In this document: positions 10,154 to 18,884 of the stretch, piece after piece
Position numbering within the stretch: position 1 is the first letter of the stretch
How the letters are laid out: each line of letters starts with the position of its first letter
Assembly: GCA_018333075.1 (NCBI GenBank)
Contig: BORH01000026.1
Span: forward strand, 1 to 52,149
DNA: 52,149 bases
DNA from: Heyndrickxia sporothermodurans
GTDB taxonomy: Bacteria; Bacillota; Bacilli; Bacillales; Bacillaceae_C
Direction of reading: 5' to 3'
Program-made: the position numbers and the translations under genes
Notes under the pieces: model-generated
What the model saw: the letters and a program-made list of their open reading frames with translations, nothing else
Databases searched by the model: none
Told to the model about the DNA's origin: nothing

Positions 10154-11551
10154 CTAGGAGATTGTATGCTTTGAATATTTTAAGATGTAACAAGTTTGCT
10201 CAGGATTCGGCAGAATATCATTAATGGATTTTTTTACATTTGGAATCCATATTATATTGCCTAAATGGTCAGTAATGATTGGCCATTCTTTTCTTTCATC
10301 TATTGGTATTTTTTCATCAATAAATATATCCTTCACTTTTTTAGTTCCATTTAGTCCTTTTACCTTCATTCGATCGCCCATTCTTTTATTTCTTATAATT
10401 AATGGGAGCTGAAGACTTTCTAGACTTAGATAAATTTCATCTTTTTGCGGTTTTCTAACCTTACCTTCGACTAATTTCAAACTATCGCCATTTGGTAGAT
10501 GAACTTCTTCGTTTTTAAATAACTTAAATTCGTATGTACTAATTTGTTCCTCTTTATTGAAGGAGAATATACATTTTTGATACGATCTCTTTACTGTTAA
10601 TCCTCGCGGAAGGTCCAAACGTCCCGATGGTTTACCATCAGCCAACAAACTATGGATGGCATCCATATGAACAGCACTTACAACGGAAAGATTTTCTTTG
10701 TAAAGATAGTTTAATATTAGTTGAATACCTCTTCTTTGTAAAGGCAAAGGCATTTCACGAAACAATTGAATATCTATGGTAATGGCATTTTTATTTTTCT
10801 TCCATAACTTATTCATTTTTATTAACGTTAATTCCTGCAAATATTCCTCATCTTCTATTATTTCTTCACTAAATCGTTGAAAATGTTCGTGGACATGAAT
10901 ATTTTCCTTTTTTAAAAATGGCAATATATTTTTTCTGTAGCGGTTTCTTGTGTAATCTTGCTCATCATTACTAGGATCTTTTCTTGGGGAAAGTTCATAA
11001 TGTGAACAATACTCCTCAATTTCTTGCTTTGTTAGGCAAAGCAATGGTCTAATGATTTGTCCATTACGTGTAGAACGGACAATTGGGATTCCTGCTCTTC
11101 CTTTGCCTGTGCTTCCACGAGTTAACCTCATCAAAATCGTTTCAATCTGGTCATCACCATGGTGACCTAGAAACAGCTTTTGGCACTGATGTTTTTCCAT
11201 GACTTCTTCTAAAAAACGATATCGATAGATTCTTGCGGTTTCTTCAAATCCCTTATTAATATCGACCATTTTTTCCTGAATGTTAATTCTCTCCGACTCA
11301 CATAGTATCCCCCAACGTTCACAGAGGTACTGTACATACTGAAGATCTTTATAGGACTCTTCTCCTCGAAACATATGGTCAACATGTGCAGCCATTATAG
11401 AAATTTGGTAGATATCCTTTTTATGTAACAAATAGTGAAGTAATGATAAGGAGTCTGGCCCACCTGATACCCCCACCAGTATCGAATCTCCAGCTTTAAT
11501 CAGGTTATTCCTTTTTATAAAGTCAAATATTTTCTTTTCATACGAGAGCAT
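10154..11551 (-). CDS. tilS: tRNA(Ile)-lysidine synthase
   Basis: Modifies C34 of the CAT-anticodon tRNA-Ile2 to lysidine so that it reads AUA. The 465-residue protein has the PP-loop motif VGVSGGPDSLSLLH (about 27-40), a second conserved segment LGHHGDDQIETILMRLTRG (about 133-151), and the C-terminal TilS substrate-binding domains (NKRMGDRMK...KVKDIFID, about 391-415). Cotranscribed with hprT. Confidence 0.97.
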   Translation of the reverse strand: MLSYEKKIFDFIKRNNLIKAGDSILVGVSGGPDSLSLLHYLLHKKDIYQISIMAAHVDHMFRGEESYKDLQYVQYLCERWGILCESERINIQEKMVDINKGFEETARIYRYRFLEEVMEKHQCQKLFLGHHGDDQIETILMRLTRGSTGKGRAGIPIVRSTRNGQIIRPLLCLTKQEIEEYCSHYELSPRKDPSNDEQDYTRNRYRKNILPFLKKENIHVHEHFQRFSEEIIEDEEYLQELTLIKMNKLWKKNKNAITIDIQLFREMPLPLQRRGIQLILNYLYKENLSVVSAVHMDAIHSLLADGKPSGRLDLPRGLTVKRSYQKCIFSFNKEEQISTYEFKLFKNEEVHLPNGDSLKLVEGKVRKPQKDEIYLSLESLQLPLIIRNKRMGDRMKVKGLNGTKKVKDIFIDEKIPIDERKEWPIITDHLGNIIWIPNVKKSINDILPNPEQTCYILKYSKHTIS

Positions 11552-11679
11552 TGAATCCTGTTCCTTTTCAAAAATAATTAACTTATTCTATGTACATTTA
11601 TTCCTTCCTTTCATTTTACCAATAAAAAAATTGAATAAACGACTTATTTGTGAAAAATTTGTATTATTACTGTACAATT

Positions 11680-12672
11680 TTATAACAACTGTCCATATAT
11701 ATATATAAGATACAGAAATGATACGATCGAAATAATACAAATTGTTTCTAAAAGTCGGGAAGCCTTTTTTCTTTTTCTTTTCTTTAACCTAGTTTGATTC
11801 ACTTGCTTTCCTGATTGAGATTGCATATTTTGTTTAACATCTCTTGTACTTTTCGTATTCATTGAATGATTGGATAAAACATTTAATAAATCTGTTCTCA
11901 TTTCTATTGCATTATTATATTTTCCTACAATGGCATTCAAAAGTATACTACGATATTTGGTTAGTTCAGGTTTCATGTTAATTAATTTTTTTAATTGTTC
12001 CACTCCATCTCCTTTCCTTGTAACTCTTGAAGGGAAATATAAATTAATGAAAACCATAGCCACTGCAAATAAATCATAAGATGGATCTGCTTTTCTTGTT
12101 CCTGCTCCCCAATACCCTCTATCAAAAAATTCAGTAAACTCTTTTATTGCTCTCCCTTTTAAAGTTGTTCCTCCCACATCAATACATCGAATCCTTGTAG
12201 GTGAAGTGGTTATTATTAAATTCTCAGGTTTTAAATCTCCAAATACCCAGCCCTCTTGATGGAGACGATGGAGATCATTTAATAGTTGTAAGATAAGCAC
12301 ACCAATCCATGAATGTCCCTTTTTTTGAATAAAAGTTAATAAATCCAGCCCCTGAATATACTCCATAACATAAAAAGGAACCTTTTTCGATCTTGCTTCC
12401 CAATCATCTATATCTAATAAAGAAGGTCCGAGGGCAGACCCTTGGACCTTAGCAAATGATTTTAGAACATTGACTTCTGATGTAACGGACATCGTGTTAT
12501 CACTCATTTTTAATGCAACTAATTTCCCCTCATTCTTTGCTAAATATACAATTCCATTGGCACCTGCTCCAAGTTCTTTTACTAATATGTAGCTATTATT
12601 ATGCCACTTTCCTTTAACAATAGTTCCGGCTGGAAAACTAAATTGACTCTTCAAAGAATTGTTCATCATCAT
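11680..12672 (-). CDS. yabT: membrane-anchored serine/threonine kinase YabT (PrkD)
   Basis: Sporulation Ser/Thr kinase of the Hanks type. 330 residues: glycine loop ELGAGANGIVYLA (about 33-45), the catalytic Lys in VALKMSD (about 55), αC and hinge (YVMEYIQGLDLLTF), catalytic loop WVFGDLKPENLII (about 142-154) and the metal-binding CIDVGG (about 163-168). The canonical HRD is FGD and DFG is DVG, but Asp, Lys and Asn of the catalytic loop and the metal-binding Asp are kept. A Lys/Arg-rich stretch (LKKRKRKKASR) precedes a C-terminal TM helix (about 310-327), giving a single-pass protein with the kinase in the cytoplasm. In B. subtilis YabT is DNA-activated and phosphorylates RecA. It overlaps the end of yabS. 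Confidence 0.93.
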   Translation of the reverse strand: MMMNNSLKSQFSFPAGTIVKGKWHNNSYILVKELGAGANGIVYLAKNEGKLVALKMSDNTMSVTSEVNVLKSFAKVQGSALGPSLLDIDDWEARSKKVPFYVMEYIQGLDLLTFIQKKGHSWIGVLILQLLNDLHRLHQEGWVFGDLKPENLIITTSPTRIRCIDVGGTTLKGRAIKEFTEFFDRGYWGAGTRKADPSYDLFAVAMVFINLYFPSRVTRKGDGVEQLKKLINMKPELTKYRSILLNAIVGKYNNAIEMRTDLLNVLSNHSMNTKSTRDVKQNMQSQSGKQVNQTRLKKRKRKKASRLLETICIISIVSFLYLIYIYGQLL

Positions 12673-13375
12673 TTGATAGCAATCTCCTTAAAGATTGTTT
12701 TTGATTAAAATGTGCTAATGCTTCTTTTAAAGCAGGACCAGTTGGAGTAATTCCACCAACACTGAGTTTTGAAAATATATTAGTTAAAGATTCAAGTTTA
12801 GGTGTCCAATCTAGCAATTTTTCGACATCTTTCCTTTTCCCGGGAAATACAAAAACAGAAAATTGATTATTTCCCATTCTTGCATTTAAGCTTAAAGATA
12901 GATCTAATAGGGATTCTTTCACTGTTTGCAACTTATGTTTCATACTAGCACTTGTATCGACAAGAACTAACAATTCTAAATCAACCGTCTCACCTAATTC
13001 ATCTACTACTTCCATTACTTCTCCTCTTTGATCTGGAGGAAGCTCTTCCATCATTACTGATTTCCCTAAAATTTGTTTCAATTCCTTGTTTACTACACCT
13101 TGAAGGGTTTGTGTCATTGCTTTTCTTGTTACCATTTGCACAGTTTGCGATAAGGTTTGAGAGTAAACAATTTGACTTACTCCACCCCCTGACATTGCAA
13201 TATTTTCAATTTCATTCATGCCCTTTTCGTCAATTACATCATTCTCCATTACACCAATTACGTTAACAGTAATACCTTGCTCATTAGCAAGTGCCGCAAT
13301 AGATACGGGATCATCACCTTGATTTGAACAACCATCGGTAATGAGTAAAATTTGCTTTAATGTTCCTGTTGCCAA
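12638..13375 (-). CDS. yabS: von Willebrand factor A domain protein YabS
   Basis: Sporulation-associated protein of unknown biochemical role. About 245 residues with two vWA-like parts: an N-terminal half starting TLKQILLITDGCSNQGDDPV and a C-terminal half with the MIDAS-type motif LLVLVDTSASMK (about 150-161) and TPTGPALKEAL. I prefer the TTG at 13375, which has AAGGAGG seven bases upstream and gives the N-terminus expected from B. subtilis; an in-frame ATG at 13405 lacks such a site. The 3' end overlaps yabT by 35 bp, so the two are probably made together. Confidence 0.9.
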   Translation of the reverse strand: MATGTLKQILLITDGCSNQGDDPVSIAALANEQGITVNVIGVMENDVIDEKGMNEIENIAMSGGGVSQIVYSQTLSQTVQMVTRKAMTQTLQGVVNKELKQILGKSVMMEELPPDQRGEVMEVVDELGETVDLELLVLVDTSASMKHKLQTVKESLLDLSLSLNARMGNNQFSVFVFPGKRKDVEKLLDWTPKLESLTNIFSKLSVGGITPTGPALKEALAHFNQKQSLRRLLSNDDEQFFEESI

Positions 13376-13552
13376 AGGTTTCCCCTCCTTAATTAGTCGA
13401 TTCACATTTATTCACTTTTTAAATGAATTCCTATCCTCCATCATCGACGATTAAAAGGGAATTTATACTTTAAGATTTTTCTATTCTTATAATTTTTAGA
13501 TATCTTTTTTAATTTTAGTTTAGAAAGCTCCTTATCCAAATGAACTATAGAC

Positions 13553-16033
13553 CTAGGAAATCAGCTCCTTTCCTTTCCCAAAGGGGATAGCAGCCCACTT
13601 TGGAGTATTGTGTTCCACTTTCGCTACCACAATTGTCATATCGTCATCAATCATTCCAGAACGTGTCCTTATAACCTCTTCCATAATAATATCTGCAATT
13701 TCCTGAGGTTCTTTCGTTTCAATTTCACGTATTTTTCTTCTCATCCATAAATCATAGTTTTCAACATGCTTTGGTCCTTCAAAAATACCATCGCTCATCA
13801 TAATTAAAAGGTCACCAGCTTTTAGTTGTTCTGAAACAACATCTACATCAAATTCTTGAATAATCCCCATCGGTAAATTACTAGATTCAATTTTCATTAC
13901 TTTATCACCACGCTTAATAAAGCTTGGTGTTGAGCCTATTTTTAAAAACCGAGCACTAGCATCCTGTAAATCAATCATTGCTAGATCTAGTGTGGAGAAT
14001 ATTTCATCAGTTGTTCTTAATGACAGGATCGAATTAACTGATTTGATCGCTACCTTTTCCTCAATACCGGATTGAAGGATCGTTTGTAAAAGACGTAGAG
14101 TTTCATTACTTTCATGGTGCGCTCTCTCACCATTCCCCATTCCATCACTTATTGCGATGGCATATTTCCTTGTCCCCAAGTCAATAGTCGAATAACTATC
14201 TCCAGAAACAAATCCTCCTCCTTTTGCCGCATGTGCTACGCCAGTTTCTACAACAAATGCTTGCGCAGATCGAAAGGTAACGTAACAAAAGCCATTAGGA
14301 TATGACGCACATTCTTCTTTTTGAACAACAATGGTTTCTCCTAAAATATCAGAAAGAAGTGGAGCAATGATTTTTTCACATTCTCCATGTCCATTACAAT
14401 ACGGAATAGTCATATCTATATCTACATTTCCAACATTTAAGTTATATATTTCTACTTGCTCAATGTCTAAGCCGAAATCTTGTAGAGCATCCATTATTAA
14501 TTCTTCTTGTTTATGATGGTTTTCACGTTCCCGTTGAATTTCCTTCGCAAAGTCTCCCATTACCTCTGAAACACCTAGCAGCTGTTCAGCGACGAGCTTT
14601 CTGCTTTCTTTGACCTGTTGCTTCAGCTTTTGATTCGCCTGAAAAAATGTTAGCTCTTGGAGTATGACATCCTCTACTTTCTTTGATTTTGTACAGTGCT
14701 TCTCTAGCTCTCGATGAACTCTTTGCGGAATAACACCTTCCCCCTTTTCTGTTTCATGAATAACCTTCTTCATTAAATCGTAAGTTTTATTAAAGTTTTT
14801 TGCCCAGCATTTCTCTTTCTTAAAACAGCTTTGACACGTCTTTTCTGTTACATTGCTTAAGAAATAATCTAATTCCCTTTCCTCTCCCTCATGCTCTCTC
14901 CATTGATCATATTGCGAAAAACTTTTTGAAAGTGCCTGAAACACTGATGAAAATTGTTCAACTCTATTTACAGTAATGTCTCTTATTTTTCTAATATATT
15001 GTTGCTGCTCCTGGGCATATTCATTTGTACCAGGGATATGCTTAGCAAGTTTAGAAGTAAGACTTTGCGGAGTCAAAAGTAACAGAAAAATTGCAACAAC
15101 AGATTCATAGATATTTATAAATAGTGGAGTTTGAGATTCACCATACATCCCAATAAGTAATGTTGCAATAAGAAGCCCGATGGCAGTTCCAATTTTCCTC
15201 CCTTCTTTTAATAATCCTCCTAACAAACCTGAAAAGGCTAGTAAGCTCATTTGATAGAAGCTAGATACATTCGCTAAACTAAAAATTAATCCCGTCACTA
15301 CCCCTACTGTAGAACCTACTGTAGCCCCGGCCACAAACGAAAAAATAAGAACTAAATATCTTGATAAAATATGCTCGACTGACAAATTAAACATGGACCA
15401 GCCAATAGTTCCTGTTAATACTGAAGCCAACAAAATTATTAGGCTAACTACCTCCTCGGTTTTTAGTGTTTTTTTTCTTTTTCTAAGTGATAATAACGGA
15501 ATGCTTTGCATAAAAATAAGTGTAAGTATAAAAGTTAGACTTGCTTCAACAGCTGCCATCATTGCATCATAAGTGGTTATATTTTGTTGCTGTATAATAT
15601 AAAAGTAGCTGCATTTAGAAAGAAAGGAAATAGTCAATACATAAAAGGGAATGGCCTTCATCTCATCCTGATGGACTTTTCCTAATGTCTTATATATGAA
15701 TAAAAAGAAAAGACTTGATATTAATGTGTAAAATGCATTTCCTATTGAAACCGTCAAGGAGCCTACGACAAGACCTATTAATACAATTGGAGCTTTTTTT
15801 CTTCTCATCATATAAACAGCAGCAAAAAACGGTAACGAAAAAGGTGTTATGTGGGATAATATAAGTGCTCGTCCAAGTAATAAACCAATAATCAGCAATG
15901 CGACACCCTTTTGTAAGAACAATAGTTCTAGCTTTAATTGAAGTCGCTTTAACCCTTCCGAAAATTCAATTTTTGTTTCCTTTAAATCAACATTTTGCCC
16001 CGTTTCTATCAAGCTATGTTCCACTTTCGCCAT
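13553..16033 (-). CDS. spoIIE: stage II sporulation protein E, PP2C phosphatase
   Basis: Dephosphorylates SpoIIAA-P in the forespore and so releases sigma-F; also binds FtsZ at the polar septum. 826 residues: about ten TM helices over residues 40-330, a central FtsZ-binding/regulatory region (about 330-590) with a C-x2-C-x4-C cluster (CQSCFKKEKC), and the C-terminal PP2C domain with metal-binding motifs AISDGMGNG (about 629), MMSDGIFEG (about 745) and DDDMTIVV (about 798). Length equals that of B. subtilis SpoIIE. Transcribed from its own unusual sigma-A promoter. Confidence 0.98.
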   Translation of the reverse strand: MAKVEHSLIETGQNVDLKETKIEFSEGLKRLQLKLELLFLQKGVALLIIGLLLGRALILSHITPFSLPFFAAVYMMRRKKAPIVLIGLVVGSLTVSIGNAFYTLISSLFFLFIYKTLGKVHQDEMKAIPFYVLTISFLSKCSYFYIIQQQNITTYDAMMAAVEASLTFILTLIFMQSIPLLSLRKRKKTLKTEEVVSLIILLASVLTGTIGWSMFNLSVEHILSRYLVLIFSFVAGATVGSTVGVVTGLIFSLANVSSFYQMSLLAFSGLLGGLLKEGRKIGTAIGLLIATLLIGMYGESQTPLFINIYESVVAIFLLLLTPQSLTSKLAKHIPGTNEYAQEQQQYIRKIRDITVNRVEQFSSVFQALSKSFSQYDQWREHEGEERELDYFLSNVTEKTCQSCFKKEKCWAKNFNKTYDLMKKVIHETEKGEGVIPQRVHRELEKHCTKSKKVEDVILQELTFFQANQKLKQQVKESRKLVAEQLLGVSEVMGDFAKEIQRERENHHKQEELIMDALQDFGLDIEQVEIYNLNVGNVDIDMTIPYCNGHGECEKIIAPLLSDILGETIVVQKEECASYPNGFCYVTFRSAQAFVVETGVAHAAKGGGFVSGDSYSTIDLGTRKYAIAISDGMGNGERAHHESNETLRLLQTILQSGIEEKVAIKSVNSILSLRTTDEIFSTLDLAMIDLQDASARFLKIGSTPSFIKRGDKVMKIESSNLPMGIIQEFDVDVVSEQLKAGDLLIMMSDGIFEGPKHVENYDLWMRRKIREIETKEPQEIADIIMEEVIRTRSGMIDDDMTIVVAKVEHNTPKWAAIPFGKGKELIS

Positions 16034-16069
16034 ATATTAAACACTCCCTATTCAATTTCGTTGTTTTTC

Positions 16070-16102
16070 ATTATAAAATGGACTAGCTTAAAACTTTGTC
16101 AA
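16070..16102 (-). promoter_or_regulatory. spoIIE promoter: sigma-A with 21-bp spacer (Spo0A-activated type)
   Basis: On the minus strand: perfect -35 TTGACA (16102-16097) and perfect -10 TATAAT (16075-16070) separated by 21 bp. The B. subtilis spoIIE and spoIIG promoters are known for the same long spacing, which makes them depend on Spo0A~P. A near-consensus 0A box (AGTCGAA, 16135-16129) lies just upstream of the -35. Confidence 0.85.
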
Positions 16103-16321
16103 AATAAAGGGGTGAATTGAAAGAAAAGTTCGACTTCTTTCAGCGAAAACCTTAAAAACCAAACAAGTTTCTAACATTGAGCTCGCTTGTATATCTAATA
16201 AGAGCTAATATAAAGCGGTTGTATTTTCCATCATAGTTTACGAACGAATAGCTATATAAACAAAAAAATGTCCTATTCATTTTGAATTTCAGCATATTCC
16301 TACAAAATCCTTAAAAATATA

Positions 16322-16350
16322 TTGACATAATTTATTTCCCTATGTAATAT
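16322..16350 (+). promoter_or_regulatory. promoter of the tRNA-Met/tRNA-Glu operon (sigma-A)
   Basis: TTGACA (16322-16327), 17-bp spacer, TAATAT (16345-16350), giving a start near 16357, 27 bp before tRNA-Met. It is divergent from the spoIIE promoter. The 16103-16321 stretch between them shows nothing else I recognise. Confidence 0.85.
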
Positions 16351-16383
16351 AGACATTGTGCTTTTAAAAGTGATTATCAATTT

Positions 16384-16457
16384 GGCGGTGTAGCTCAGCT
16401 GGCTAGAGCGTACGGTTCATACCCGTAAGGTCGGGGGTTCGATCCCCTCCGCCGCTA
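16384..16457 (+). tRNA. tRNA-Met (CAT), elongator type
   Basis: A complete cloverleaf of 74 nt: acceptor GGCGGTG pairing with CGCCGCT (with G-T pairs), D-arm TAGCTCAGCTGGCTAGAGC, anticodon stem-loop with CAT, T-loop TTCGATC, discriminator A. CCA is not encoded. It starts with G1 and lacks initiator features, and B. subtilis has a near-identical elongator tRNA-Met at the same locus (trnSL). It is on the opposite strand to the flanking protein genes. Confidence 0.95.
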
Positions 16458-16495
16458 TAATGAATCTCCAGACATAGCACTTTCATTTAAATGAA

Positions 16496-16567
16496 GGCCC
16501 GTTGGTCAAGCGGTTAAGACACCGCCCTTTCACGGCGGTAACACGGGTTCGAATCCCGTACGGGTCA
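16496..16567 (+). tRNA. tRNA-Glu (TTC)
   Basis: 72-nt cloverleaf: acceptor GGCCCGT with ACGGGTC, anticodon stem CCGCC/GGCGG enclosing the loop with anticodon TTC, T-arm CGGGTTCGAATCCCG, discriminator A, CCA not encoded. 38 nt after tRNA-Met and followed by a strong terminator. Confidence 0.96.
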
Positions 16568-16575
16568 TACGAAAA

Positions 16576-16615
16576 AAAACAAGTTTTCGAGAGCATCTCT
16601 AAAACTTGTTTTTTT
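16576..16615 (+). terminator. intrinsic terminator of the tRNA operon
   Basis: Stem AAAACAAGTTTT...AAAACTTGTTTT with an inner AGAG/CTCT helix and CAT loop, ending in a T run on the plus strand. Confidence 0.9.
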
Positions 16616-16680
16616 ATTTTATTATAAATACGCAAATATTCCATATAGACAGATTCATCAAAGGTTATCATATAAAAAGA

Positions 16681-16716
16681 AAAAGGCAAAACTGGATTAA
16701 AACCAGTTTTGCCTTT
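16681..16716 (-). terminator. intrinsic terminator of yabR
   Basis: 15-bp perfect stem (AAAAGGCAAAACTGG and complement) with a 6-nt loop; T-rich on both strands. It faces the tRNA operon terminator and should stop convergent transcription both ways. Confidence 0.9.
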
Positions 16717-16755
16717 TTTGTTACGTTGACCTGCTATATAAGAATAGACAGCAAG

Positions 16756-17169
16756 TTAGCCTCTTCTAGCACCACGGCCACCACGTTTTGATTCTGTATT
16801 ACGTTTTAATGATGATAAACGATCTTCACTATCCTTTAAAAATCGAGCCATCTTTTGCTCAAAATTTTCTTTTGTACGATAATTATTGCTAGGCTTATTT
16901 TGACGAGGTCGATTTGATTGGTTTTGAGTTTGAGTTTGCTCTTTCGCTTTACGAATAGAGAGTCCAATTTTACCATCTTTTTCATTAATAACTTTTACTA
17001 GTACTTCATCGCCGACTTTAAGATGCTCATTAATGTCTTTTACATAATTATCAGCGACTTCACTAATGTGAACAAGTCCAGTTGAGCCTTCTGGTAATTC
17101 TACAAACGCTCCGAAATTTGTGATGCCTGTTACTTTCCCTTGTAGCTTGCTGCCTACTTCGATTGACAT
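16756..17169 (-). CDS. yabR: S1 RNA-binding domain protein YabR
   Basis: 137 residues: one S1 (OB-fold) domain over residues 3-72 (KLQGKVTGITNFGAFVELPE, TGLVHISEVA, VLVKVINEKDGKIGLSIRKA), then a Gln/Asn-rich linker and a basic Gly/Arg tail (RGGRGARRG). This is the general-stress-protein-13 type; a role in translation or RNA metabolism is likely but not established. Strong RBS (AAGGAGG). It has its own perfect promoter, overlapping the end of divIC. Confidence 0.93.
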   Translation of the reverse strand: MSIEVGSKLQGKVTGITNFGAFVELPEGSTGLVHISEVADNYVKDINEHLKVGDEVLVKVINEKDGKIGLSIRKAKEQTQTQNQSNRPRQNKPSNNYRTKENFEQKMARFLKDSEDRLSSLKRNTESKRGGRGARRG

Positions 17170-17217
17170 AAAAAATTATTTCCTCCTTAAAAAGATAAAA
17201 AGTAAACCTTACTATAT

Positions 17218-17247
17218 ATTATAGCCAACGATAAAAAAGGGTGTCAA
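17218..17247 (-). promoter_or_regulatory. yabR promoter (sigma-A)
   Basis: On the minus strand: TTGACA (17247-17242), 18-bp spacer, TATAAT (17223-17218). The -35 overlaps the divIC stop codon. Confidence 0.8.
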
Positions 17248-17645
17248 TATGAGTCATCTTCTTCATCTTTCTCTTTCGGTTCAGGAATATTAAAAATAAT
17301 TTCTCCATCATCAGAAAGGAAATATTCACTTCTTGCCAATTTTGCAATATATTCATCATCATTAAGCTTAATGACTTCATTACGTAATAAAGATTGCTGC
17401 TTATCTAGCTTAGCAAGCTTCTTCTCTAATTTTGCTTTCTCCTGCTTTTTCTCCTCAAGAAGATCATTTCTAGAAATGAGTGTAGAAATCAAGACAGATG
17501 AAATTGTAATAGTAAATACTGCAAATAACGATAAACGACGAAAAAGAAGTTTTCGTTTTCTAGCCGATGCTCTTTCTTTTACTTGTTGTTGTTGTGTATA
17601 CATATTTTCCATTGAGGTAATATTTTGTCTTTGATTTGCACCCAT
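17244..17645 (-). CDS. divIC: cell division protein DivIC (FtsB-like)
   Basis: Septum protein that forms a complex with FtsL and DivIB. 133 residues with the expected layout: short cytoplasmic Arg/Lys-rich N-terminus, one TM helix (about 36-56, LSLFAVFTITISSVLISTLI), an extracytoplasmic coiled coil (about 60-95, EEKKQEKAKLEKKLAKLDKQ) and an acidic C-terminus. The conserved LARSEYFLSDDGEIIF segment near 107-122 is the DivIC/FtsB signature. Confidence 0.95.
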   Translation of the reverse strand: MGANQRQNITSMENMYTQQQQVKERASARKRKLLFRRLSLFAVFTITISSVLISTLISRNDLLEEKKQEKAKLEKKLAKLDKQQSLLRNEVIKLNDDEYIAKLARSEYFLSDDGEIIFNIPEPKEKDEEDDSY

Positions 17646-17709
17646 TTCTTAACCTCCTTTTTGTTTCAACGGGCAATTTACTTTATAACTGCAAACTTCT
17701 ATAAAAAAT

Positions 17710-18348
17710 TTATTTTTTTATAAATATATGGACGATAAACTTTAATCCTTTTATAAATGTATTCGTTCCTTTTTTTCCTTTACCTGCAATTAAATAATAA
17801 AACTTTTCGATAAATTTTTTTACAGGAGTTGGGAAAGCTCGCCAAAAAATATGGAAAATCCAAATAATTGGTTTTAATAAAATCTTTACCACTAATAATA
17901 ACACCTTAAGAATGGTTTGTACAAGTGTATAAATCCCTTTTCCTATGCCCAATATAATTGTTATGAGTAAGAAGACTAGCCATTTAATCGGATTATAGAC
18001 TATCGTTTTTAATAAATTGTAAAAAAATTGAGCAATCGAGATAGTCAAAGAAATAATTGCTTCCAGTAATTTGAGATATGTTGATTTCATAATTGCCTGG
18101 TACGCAGCAAATCCACATACTAATGCAACAAAAATATAAAAACGTATTTCTCCGAAATTCACCAAGAACAAAATATAAAAAATAAGTAAACCCTGTAGCA
18201 ACCAAAACAAAATATCATTAATAAAGACAATCCAGCGCTTCCTTTTCCCACGCTGTAAAAATCGATTATACGTATCAAGGGTGGCACCAAAAAAGCTTCC
18301 CATGGAGATCATGGCAAGCATGGTATAAAATTGGGTCGCCAAACTCAT
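17710..18348 (-). CDS. yabQ: spore cortex biosynthesis protein YabQ
   Basis: Integral membrane protein required for the spore cortex. 212 residues with several TM helices: about 5-22, 38-58, 62-82, and a hydrophobic segment near 113-150, followed by a basic C-terminus. The N-terminal SMGSFFGATLDTYNRFL is characteristic. Its start overlaps the yabP stop by four bases (ATGA-type), so yabP and yabQ are coupled; in B. subtilis both are sigma-E genes of the mother cell. Confidence 0.92.
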   Translation of the reverse strand: MSLATQFYTMLAMISMGSFFGATLDTYNRFLQRGKRKRWIVFINDILFWLLQGLLIFYILFLVNFGEIRFYIFVALVCGFAAYQAIMKSTYLKLLEAIISLTISIAQFFYNLLKTIVYNPIKWLVFLLITIILGIGKGIYTLVQTILKVLLLVVKILLKPIIWIFHIFWRAFPTPVKKFIEKFYYLIAGKGKKGTNTFIKGLKFIVHIFIKK

Positions 18349-18650
18349 CGAAATATTTTGCTAAAGAAGCCTTTAGCCTTCTCCCCATGATGATCATCCA
18401 AATAAACTAAATCGAATACCTTCCCTTTTATAGATACGATTCCTTTATCGACATCAAGATTTTTCATCTGTAAGTTTTGACCACGAATGGATAGGAAGCC
18501 CATAACTGTTTCCAATAGAAACTCCTCATTATCAAAGCTTTCTACTTGCTTCACTCCAGTAATGTCTAAAAGTTTTCTTCCTCTCATCATAACGTCATGC
18601 TCTTGAGTTGGTGTTTTATTCGTTGGCGAACTATCATAATATTGATTCAA
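18345..18650 (-). CDS. yabP: sporulation protein YabP
   Basis: 101-residue protein of the YabP/YqfC family, made in the mother cell and needed for cortex formation with YabQ. Family segment: HDVMMRGRKLLDITGVKQVESFDNEE near 19-44 and SIKGKVFDLVYLD near 73-85. The start is TTG at 18650 preceded by GTGGGGG. The 230-bp gap upstream should contain a sigma-E promoter, but I could not align a -35/-10 pair with confidence. Confidence 0.92.
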   Translation of the reverse strand: MNQYYDSSPTNKTPTQEHDVMMRGRKLLDITGVKQVESFDNEEFLLETVMGFLSIRGQNLQMKNLDVDKGIVSIKGKVFDLVYLDDHHGEKAKGFFSKIFR

Positions 18651-18812
18651 AATATTCCCCCACTTTCATCACTAAGTTCAATAATTTCTTGAACAGGATT
18701 TGTATTATATGTATGACAAGCTATTAAAAAAAAGAACTTTTCATTGAAGAAAAGCGGAGGTTGTTTCATTATCAGATCATTTCACCAGAGCAATAACAGT
18801 TTTAATAAAAAA

Positions 18813-18846
18813 TGAGGATAAAACAAGTTTTTAAGTTTTATCCTCA
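18813..18846 (-). terminator. intrinsic terminator of rqcP
   Basis: 12-bp perfect stem (TGAGGATAAAAC and complement), 10-nt loop, followed by T6 on the minus strand. It separates the spoVB-yabN-rqcP unit from yabP-yabQ. Confidence 0.9.
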
Positions 18847-18884
18847 ATCACCATTCCTTTTATTCATTCGACTAGAAATACAAA

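Noticed and set aside
16483-16689. 68-codon minus-strand ORF with the peptide RTRVTAVKGRCLNRLTNGPSFK
   Set aside because: It is the antisense reading of tRNA-Glu and the terminator next to it, a common annotation artefact; no RBS.
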